From assembly GCA_024364805.1 (NCBI GenBank), contig CM044505.1, positions 69,428,213 to 69,454,840 on the forward strand: a stretch of DNA of 26,628 nucleotides, read 5' to 3'. Origin of the DNA: Euprymna scolopes. Taxonomy: Eukaryota; Mollusca; Cephalopoda; Sepiida; Sepiolidae. The notes beneath the pieces were generated by a model. It saw only the letters and a list, made by a program, of their open reading frames with translations, was not told the DNA's origin and did no database searches. Each line of letters begins with the position of its first letter. Position 1 is the first letter of the stretch. Position numbers and translations under genes: made by a program. This document shows positions 20,137 through 26,628 of this stretch, piece by piece.

Positions 20137-20408
20137 GGCACAACGTTTCGGTCGTTGTAACCTGCGACCTTCCACAGGTATTAATTGATGTTTCCTTTTC
20201 TCTACTAAGCAAAAGAGGGGTTAGCTCTGCATTGCAAGAATTCGGACCATGTGTTTGAGGGTGTGTCCGTAAATTATAAAGACAGTCCAATCGTCAGGGG
20301 TCATTAAGATATTTTTAAGGCTTTCCTATGACTCGATTTCACGGAATATATATGCTTATTGTTAATATTAATGAAGGTCGTAGGTTACAACGACCGAAAA
20401 GTTGTGTC
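20137..20408. repeat. Inverted repeat pair, 36-bp arms
   Basis: Arm 20137-20172 and arm 20373-20408 are reverse complements at 33 of 36 positions, separated by exactly 200 bases. Each arm carries the cggtcgttgtaacct core. Inward of both arms is an attaat-rich sequence. This could be a fold-back element or the terminal inverted repeats of a ~270-bp MITE. No target-site duplication was evident by eye. Confidence 0.85.
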
Positions 20409-21030
20409 AATATGATGATGATGAGAATAATTGTTCGAGTAACCAAAACAATAGAAACATTCATATCTTATCTAAAAAAATCAGAATTGCATAATTATAA
20501 ATTGTAATTTGAGCACACATCTCGCTACTCAGCTCCCCACAATTCGCTATTAGACGTGATTTCATATAGTAGCCAGGATAGTGTTGTGACGGAGAGACGG
20601 ACACAAAAATATCTGAAGTAATTTAATATTCGCAAAAATTATAGATAGCCCATAAATTAGTCTCTAAGAGATACTATCCATAAATATTAGTGAACCTTGG
20701 AACAATATCCCGTAGAGTAATTCAACACTACCCGAAGCTTCAAAATTGGGGCCTCTTCCATGATACACTTTATGGTCATCCCCAGAGCCCGCTTGCAAAG
20801 TCACCATCTTTTCCGTCATGATAATTGTCATCTATTCTGTTCGCTCAATTGGTTTCATTGTTTGGTATTTGAATGTATTGACGATTCGCTCTTATACAAT
20901 GACGAGGTGATTTTATAGCCTGTCAATGTGAGCCTCTTAAAGGGATGAATACAAACGATTTTCCCATTTAACATTTAAGTAGCACTTCGTTTAGTTCTAT
21001 TCTTGCTGTCACAATTTCCCAAGACAATGT
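20409..21030. other. Spacer, no gene recognised
   Basis: Begins with a short (ATG)n-like run (20413-20430). The rest is unique-looking and moderately AT-rich, with no coding frame of note. Confidence 0.45.
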
Positions 21031-21075
21031 CTATCTATCTATCTATCTATCTATCTATTTATATATATATGTGTG

Positions 21076-21118
<43 letters not shown>
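21031..21118. repeat. (CTAT)n and (TA)n compound microsatellite
   Basis: About 27 bases of ctat repeat, a short gtgtgtatg interruption, then about 38 bases of TA. The Tx1-type LINE begins shortly downstream. Confidence 0.95.
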
Positions 21119-21123
<5 letters not shown>

Positions 21124-21181
21124 AGTGCTATAGATAAAGTCTATAAGAGCAAGGAGCATTGCAGTTATGAAAGCTCAATAA

Positions 21182-22310
21182 GTGTTGTTACCCAGAGCTA
21201 TATATAGAAAATGTGAAGGATTGATTATTGTGAAATTATCAAGTTTACATAGGGTGAAATATAACAGAATCCAATTATTTCATGTACGATCTTTTTGGAA
21301 ACGATATCTGTTTATTTATTCAATAATAGTAAAAGGAAGAAGGTCCCACTACTGCTACTGTATGCTGCCGGGGCATATGGCGAGGGCCTGCCCCAAAAGC
21401 CTTTCTGCAACTCAACTAGCAGCTACTCCCCGAGGAAAGAGAGAGAAGTGGAGAAAGAGAACAAGACCCCAAAAGAAAAAAAATTACCACCTGGAGTACA
21501 GTGGTGAGAAAAGGCAAATAAGGCGGAGAAAACAGCAGTGGCAGCCAAAGCTTCAAAGGAGAAAAAGTGGGGAACAAAAAGGAAGTTGCCCCAATAATTC
21601 GAAGGAGAGGCTGGAAAATACTCGAGGAAACAGAGACGAGGACAGTGCAACAGAAAAAGAGGACCAGATAAACTCTGCTCAACCACCATCTTAGCCCCAA
21701 CCAAAAAATCCCATGGATTGTAATACCCCTTGTAATACCCCCACACTTATACCTGAGATAGAAACCTAAGAGATCAAGACCCCGGAAAAGAAGGGGCTTA
21801 GCAACCCTCAAGTAAAACCGGTCAGGACAGAAAGAACAAGAAAGAGCCTGTTCCTGCCCGGTGAAAGGATTTGCGAAATTGATGGGTCGCAGTTACAAAC
21901 TGAACCGAATGGAAGTCAACGGAGGAGTCTGGGGTAATTTGAGAAGTTTACGCAAGTGAAAGGGCAGAAAGTGGAAAACTCAAGCAACTTTTGTGATGCC
22001 TCGTTTCTAATAACCTTCGTTAGAAAAGGGGCATTATGGAGAAAGCTTACTAAGACAAGGGAAGCCATACCAGGACTAAAATTGGTCGAAATGGATCATC
22101 CATAACTGAGTCAGATCGAAGCCAAATGTGGATGGAGGGTCCCTATTTTACGTTCAGCCATCATTTATAGAGCCATAAAGTTAACTCTTCTTCCGGGATG
22201 GGGAAGGGCTGACTCAAGGAGGTAAGTTTTCAGCATCGGTCAGTCATATGGAGTCCTTAATCACAGAGACTTTAGACTCGCGTTAGGCAAATATTACTAG
22301 TTAAGGATAC
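21182..22310 (+). pseudogene. LINE C ORF1 (nucleic-acid-binding protein), broken
   Basis: The first 170 codons are open (21182-21694). A CCHC-like zinc knuckle, CYCMLPGHMARACP, is encoded at about 21353-21394: C-x-C-x3-GH-x4-C, one residue shorter than the usual spacing between the first two cysteines. A strongly basic, Lys/Arg/Gln-rich tail follows, typical of the region after the knuckle in Tx1 ORF1. Past the stop, other frames give FEKFTQVKGQKVENSSNFCD (about 21936-21995) and LITFVRKGALWRKLTKTREA (about 22008-22067), which look like ORF1 continuation. The true start is unknown; the first ATG frame may begin upstream of the element's real start. Confidence 0.7.
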
Positions 22311-22324
22311 AATGACTTAAAACT

Positions 22325-23000
22325 AGCTAGTTTTAATACGAGCGGCAAGAGATCCCGAAGCAAGGTTGCTGGCGTGCTTAGGGGTCTCCTGGACCTTGAG
22401 GTAGATATAGCTACTTTGCAGGAGACCCATTTTATTTCTGACGGGAATTGTGATGTTCTGACGAGTGACATTTACGTGTAGTCAGCATATGGCAAATCTT
22501 GTAGCCGTGGGGTTTCTGTGTTAGTGAGTCGTATTCTATCTGTACGGTTTACTGTAGTTCACGCGGACGCTCATGGAAGGCTGGTCGTGGTCGATGTTGC
22601 CGTTAAAAGCGGTAAGTTCCGGATTATGGCAGTTTACGCGCCTAATATTGTTAGCGAGAGGGTTCCTTTTTTCGGCGTGTGGAGGTGTTTCTCTCGGGCC
22701 CTGAGCGGGCAGTTTTGAATGGGGGGGAGGGTGGAATACCATCCTAGACTCAAATATAGATAAGGTCGGCGTACTAGAGGGTCGTGGAGGTGTGTAAGCA
22801 GTCTGTCTTACTTGATGGCTTCGTGCGATCTTGTTGATAGATTCCGTCTGAATAACCTGAGGAGGGAAATGAGCACGTGGTAGAATAGTGTGGCCTTCTG
22901 TTCGAGCACATTCTTGGACAAAACGTTAGTTAGAAGAGGCGACAGATTTTTTATCTTGTCCCACGTTTAACTGATCCGCTGGAAGGTAGGTAATAGGCCA
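22325..23000 (+). pseudogene. LINE C APE-type endonuclease, broken
   Basis: The frame from about 22325 reads FNTSGKRSRSKVAGVLRGLL and then IATLQETHF (about 22408-22434), the block holding the metal-binding Glu. After one stop, SRGVSVLVSRILS (22506-22547), GRLVVVDVAVKSGKFRIMAVYAPN (about 22577-22650) and, after a shift, NTILDSNIDKVG (about 22735-22770) follow. DLVDRFRLNN (about 22832-22860) marks the next conserved block. This enzyme nicks target DNA to prime reverse transcription. Two or more frameshifts and several stops make it inactive. The 66-residue open frame 22518-22718 is its best-preserved part. Confidence 0.88.
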
Positions 23001-24330
23001 AGGTATGCTGGGCACTGGAAGTTAAACGCCTCCTTGCTGGAGATGACCGACTTCTGGAACCAGCTGACAGCACTAATTCAGAGGGAGTTAGTGAAGGCGG
23101 TTACCGGGAGTAGCTGGTGGGTTAAGCTTAAGGCCACTATTAGGTGTTTTTGCGTCCAATATAGCCGAAATCTCACTTTATCTAGGTGTCGGATGAAAAA
23201 GCACAGACGATAGGCTGACCCGGGTGGTGGCTGGCGGATCCGCTAGAGATAGCGTTAGTTAAGGGGAACCTACATCGCTTGAATAACGAGCGATATGGAG
23301 GTGAAGTAGTTAGGGCTAGCTTAAAAAGAGTCTCTAATGAAGCCGTTAACGTTGACGCTGTTGAGCGTGAGGCAGTCTTACTCCTTGGATCGGCTGGGTA
23401 CATTCGGAAAGTGAAAAAGCTAGAAGGATGTACTTATGTATCAACTCGAGAGATTTACAATGTGTTTCGGCAACATTTGCAGGATCGCTTCATCCAAATA
23501 CCCAGACTCCGCAACCAGGAGTTTGCCAGCAATTTAGCTGGATCACCCCACCTTCCTTCGGCCCGAGCGGGGCGTGAAGTCATTACTGCGTTGAGGCAGG
23601 TTGACTATAAATCTCCAGGGCTCGATGGTCTGCCATACGACCTGTATTGAGGCTGTCACCTATGTTTATTCTTCTTCTGAAGGATGTGTTTAACCACTTG
23701 GTTACTCATGGATCCATCCCTGAGCAGGTATAAAGGAGTGGTTACATTAACGAATGAAAGAAATCTACATGGGGGGGGATTTAGATGATTATAGGCCCAT
23801 CATTCTGCTAAACAGTTGAAGATTTTGTCCCGCGTTCATGCAAACCGACAGCAAGTTATTATCGGAGACTTGATCAAACCGGATCAGAACTACGCTGTGA
23901 AGTTCAATCGATTCAAAGCAACTTGCACTTGTTCGCACGATCTTAGAGGGTGTACAAAACAATACAGGAATCCCGCTGATCAATTTGGATTAGTCCAAAG
24001 CGTTCGATAGGGTCGACTATAGTTTCTTGGAATCTGTTAGATACTGGCGGCTTTGGTTCGGACTTCCGCAAGTGGCTCTTTGTTCTTTATCGTAATCCTA
24101 TCGTAATGGTAGGATGCCGGAGTCCCTTGGAGTCCCTCGGTCGGTGCGTCAGGTTTGTCCGCTGTCGCCTCTGCTTTATGTCCTGTCGTTGGGGCCCTTC
24201 CTTTGCAAGTTAAGAGACGAGGCGTCGAAACTAGTCCTGCACGGCATAGCTCTACCTGGCGGCAAATGTGCCAAGGTGTCTGCGTACGCCGATGACATCA
24301 CCGTATTCGTCTCAAGACGTATCGGCATAA
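23001..24330 (+). pseudogene. LINE C linker and reverse transcriptase, broken
   Basis: The 123-residue open frame 23279-23650 covers the linker (NNERYGGEVVRASLKRVSNE) and the first RT block KSPGLDGLPYDLY (ending at 23648). Next are DLDDYRPIILLN (about 23778-23813), QNYAVK (about 23887) and the first catalytic block at 23985-24020, LD-stop-SKAFDRVDY, with one in-frame tag. Then RQVCPLSPLLYVLSL (about 24147-24191; the family has RQGCPLSPLL) precedes SAYADDITVFVSRR (24279-24320), in which both catalytic aspartates survive (24291-24296). The order is standard for LINE reverse transcriptases. Intervening frameshifts rule out a working protein. Confidence 0.92.
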
Positions 24331-25585
24331 TCCGGTGATGAAGACGATCATTGAGTATGAAGACGTCACAGGGGCCGTTTTCAACCGTAGCAAGTCCGTT
24401 GGCCTGCAGTTGGGAACCTGGTCAGGAGCAAACACCCTTCCAGGTGATTTCGGCTGAACCGACGGCCCGGTTCCGATTCTCAGCTTATGGTTTAGATCGA
24501 GCCTCCAGCTGGATAAGAATTGGTCGAAGGTACAGACTAAGATCGAATCGTCTGTTGGGACTTGGATTCGTAGGTAAATGTTTCTTCAAGAATAGTGCAG
24601 AGGCGTGCAGGACTTAAGTCTTTCCAGTGTTTATGTACCGGATGTCTGTACTTCTTCTGCCTGCGGACCGCCTTAAGGCTTTTGAGCGACTCTTTTTCAA
24701 GCTTCTTTGGAAAATAGGGAAAAGCTATTTGTCCGTAGACAGGTATGTACACAAAAGCTTAGCGAGGGAGGCTTGGAGATGCCCGATCTGGCTGTCATCG
24801 ACACACTTAAAGGTTGGCTTTCAGAGTCGGACTTTACTTGAAGATTTTCTGTGGGTTCCTGCAGTAGAGTACTCATTTCCTCGACTCATACTCTATCACT
24901 CCGCTGAAGGTCGTCTAAGAACGGGCGGAGAGACGCTTTTCTTCAACGAATACCGGACCGCCCTTATTGTATTGGCGGGGTCCAGTGACTTTGCACGGCG
25001 TAGTAAGGAACTATTTCCGGAATTAGTGCTGGGGACCGCAAAAGATTCGCTAGTTGAGCGGCTACGCATATCGAGGGCGGAGGTTCTCTCGCAGTGGAAT
25101 TGGGCGCCAACCAGAAGCTACCTAAATAATTCTGAATTTTCTTTAATGCAGACTTGTCCGGAATGCACTGCCACTCTATGACAAGCTCGCAAGATACAGA
25201 AGCAGGAATGAATACCTTCCATTCTTGCCGCACGGCAATAAAAATCAAGACGAGACAAGGGATCACGCATTCTTCCTTTGCAGTGGACTTTGGAGTCTCC
25301 GGGAGTATGTCGGAGAGATAACGGCTGGCATCGACCCCGAGCGATTGGTGCCACTTGATTTGGCGTAGGTCGTCGACAACATGAACCCGCCATTTACTAG
25401 GGAGAAACGGTTGGTGTTTCTCGCGATTCTAACAGTAGCTAGATTAGTGACGTGCGTTACACGCCTTGACGTTGTTTATGGTGTGTGATCTGTTTCGGAT
25501 CGGGATCTGGTCGCTTACTTTAATCATCATCTTAAAGTAAAGATCAGATGCGATTGGAAATAATTACATCGCATAGACTGAATAT
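24331..25585 (+). pseudogene. LINE C C-terminal region, broken
   Basis: Thumb and C-terminal parts are spread over several frames. The longest open piece is 184 codons (24627-25181), from VLLLPADRLKAFERLFFKLLW to NWAPTRSYLNNSEFSL. After a shift, the Tx1 C-terminal block that normally holds a Cys/His zinc-binding motif is readable at about 25180-25290 (DETRDHAFFLCSG), but its first cysteines are not preserved. EKRLVFLAIL (about 25405-25434) and DLVAYFNHHLKVKIRCDWK (about 25506-25562) close the protein. The end of the element is placed near 25585 because the coding blocks stop there. Confidence 0.88.
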
Positions 25586-25621
25586 TCAGTGTAGTTTAAT
25601 CGCCATATACATTTTATAACT

Positions 25622-25624
<3 letters not shown>

Positions 25625-25707
<83 letters not shown>
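25625..25707. repeat. (TA)n microsatellite 3' of LINE C
   Basis: A TA run of about 83 bases, 40 bases after the last readable LINE C block and just before the hammerhead-bearing segment. Confidence 0.97.
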
Positions 25708-25709
<2 letters not shown>

Positions 25710-25901
25710 ATTTTTGGATTTTACCGTTATTGGACATTTTACTTTTCACCAGACTATCCACTCACATGAAATCACCTTTTTCTTCACCCTATTCCCTCTG
25801 CGTCACTATTTGTTACCAAGTAAGATCTATGACTTACTTGTTGTTCCATTAAATACATCTGCAAGCAAAATCGGATCCCGCATTTTGCTAATTCCTACCC
25901 T

Positions 25902-25931
25902 CTGATGAGAAGGAACGTATTTCTTTGAAAC
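25902..25931 (+). ncRNA. Hammerhead ribozyme-like core
   Basis: The conserved strands of the hammerhead core are exact: CTGATGA at 25902-25908 and GAAAC at 25927-25931. They are joined by a 7-bp stem II, gaaggaa (25909-25915) with tttcttt (25920-25926), including two G-U wobbles, and a 4-base loop cgta. A 3-bp stem I candidate pairs cct (25899-25901) with agg (25943-25945), placing the cleavage site after tta at 25942. Stem III would then have only one pair (A25930 with T25941), so the fold is incomplete on that side. A hammerhead cleaves its own backbone next to stem I. Activity is not proven; the core match is strong. Confidence 0.55.
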
Positions 25932-26073
25932 TCGGCGGATTAAGGACTATCCACTCATTTCACGCTTCCTTTTTAAAATTTAATATGTTTTTAACTCTTT
26001 TCCAAAGTGTTTTTACATGATTTATTAACTACTTGTTGTTAAATATATATAACTTCAGAGGAAGATCTTAACA

Positions 26074-26092
26074 ATGAAGTGGACCACTTCAT
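26074..26092 (+). ncRNA. Perfect palindrome, possible worn hammerhead relative
   Basis: ATGAAGTGG and CCACTTCAT are perfect 9-base complements around a single central A. The surroundings (acaatga before, tcatacgggcta after) resemble the CUGAUGA and CGAAAC strands with several changes. It may be a decayed second hammerhead or just a hairpin. Confidence 0.25.
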
Positions 26093-26628
26093 ACGGGCTA
26101 ACAACTGATTTCTGTAAAAGCTATATAGACATTCGAATTTTCCATAAAACACATTTACATCTAAATGTCCAGTGTAGTTAGTAAACAATTTAAGAACATT
26201 ATTTTTACTCTACCCAACTGACCACTTTAATATGTCATAGTGTATATCTGGGTCTTACAGGATCTCAGGACAAGAATCCATTTAGCCTTGTTGAGTATGA
26301 AGCTTCGTTCTCTTTGTATAGACAACATAACTTGACGAAAGTGCAGTACTTTTCGTATTAGCCACTGTTAGCCATACCGAAAAGATTTATTTGGGCCTCA
26401 AATAATGTGATTTGGAATATTTAGTCAGAGTTTAGTTGTACCTATTTACAATGCCTCCCCACGGGACAGAGGTAGACACCAGGGTTGTTTTTTAACGTGG
26501 AGAAAAGGTACAAAAATAAACATTGTCTCAGTCGTGAAAGATTTCTCCTCCACTAAAAGAGAAGGAAAAATGGAAGTGCCGCATCTGTAAGAACAGATAC
26601 TACAATTTGAGGTATTTATTTGCTCCCC
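26093..26628. other. Spacer at the window end, no gene recognised
   Basis: AT-rich and unique-looking. No open frame, repeat or element end could be supported up to the window edge. Confidence 0.45.

Larger units (their letters stand above)
21182..25585 (+). mobile_element. Tx1-clade LINE, near full span, broken (LINE C)
   Basis: A non-LTR retrotransposon of the L1/Tx1 group with both ORF regions present in order: ORF1 with a zinc knuckle (21182-22310), then ORF2 with APE endonuclease (22325-23000), linker, reverse transcriptase (23550-24330) and C-terminal region (24340-25580). The wording is characteristic of Tx1-like proteins: LQETHF, VYAPN, SPGLDGLPYD, LDDYRPI, SAYADDITVFVSRR, NWAPTRSYLNNSEFSL. 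It is GC-richer than its surroundings and keeps many CpGs. Numerous stops and frameshifts show that it is dead. (TA)n tracts lie on both sides, at 21081-21118 and 25625-25707. No 3' poly-A is visible. Confidence 0.92.
25708..26110 (+). mobile_element. Possible Penelope-like terminal segment
   Basis: Begins at the end of a (TA)n tract and contains a hammerhead-like core (25902-25931), an 8-bp inverted pair agcaaaat/attttgct (25864-25889) just upstream of it, and a perfect 19-base palindrome (26074-26092). Penelope-like elements carry hammerhead motifs in their terminal repeats, which makes such a terminus the best guess. No reverse transcriptase or GIY-YIG coding is attached here. The 63-residue frame at 25714-25905 is not a credible protein. 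The boundaries are uncertain. Confidence 0.4.

Noticed and set aside
21416-21811. 131- and 107-residue minus-strand open frames opposite LINE C ORF1
   Set aside because: They are antisense to the Lys/Arg/Gln-rich ORF1 tail, whose reverse complement gives Phe/Leu/Ser-rich frames without stops.

Overview
The window looks like non-coding DNA from an invertebrate animal nucleus. It is AT-rich, full of long (TA)n microsatellites, and dense in decayed retroelements and Helitrons. A lophotrochozoan, and a cephalopod mollusc in particular, is a reasonable guess because Jockey/CR1-like LINEs, Tx1-clade LINEs and Penelope-like elements with a GIY-YIG domain occur together. That guess rests on remembered family resemblance, not on a database search. 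I found no convincing host protein-coding gene, tRNA or rRNA.

Layout. About 165-955 (minus) and 16420-17095 (plus) are two diverged, collinear copies of one unrecognised repeat family carrying an internal ~42-bp tandem array. 961-5430 is AT-rich sequence with three long (TA)n tracts and nothing I can name. 5434-6434 is a 1-kb minisatellite of a 19-bp unit; the long open frames across it are an artefact of the repeat. 6803-9293 is a 5'-truncated, decayed Jockey/CR1-type LINE (end of endonuclease, reverse transcriptase, C-terminal region). 9342-11223 is a probable non-autonomous Helitron on the minus strand, with an internal long inverted repeat and a ~130-bp tandem array. 11800-13245 is a block of internally duplicated repeats whose ends resemble Helitron 5' ends. 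13258-13935 is a second Jockey/CR1-type LINE 3' fragment, on the minus strand. 14359-15198 is a compact non-autonomous Helitron with a 5' TC, a 3' hairpin and a CTAG end.

18286-19115 is a Penelope-like element fragment (end of reverse transcriptase plus GIY-YIG endonuclease), followed at 19278-19307 by a decayed hammerhead-like motif. 19870-20130 is a very worn third LINE C-terminal fragment, and next to it is a 36-bp inverted repeat pair. 21182-25585 is a nearly full-span but broken Tx1-clade LINE: ORF1 with a zinc knuckle, then APE endonuclease, reverse transcriptase and a C-terminal zinc-binding-like region. 25902-25931 holds a hammerhead-ribozyme-like core with a 7-bp stem II, and 26074-26092 a perfect palindrome that may be a worn relative of it.

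The elements do not form a working system. The recurring pattern is that element ends abut (TA)n tracts (6802, 9294, 11224, 18278, 21118, 25625, 25707). This suggests integration into, or seeding of, microsatellites. The most interesting items are the Penelope/hammerhead combination, the unknown 0.7-kb repeat family and the minisatellite that is open in all three plus frames.
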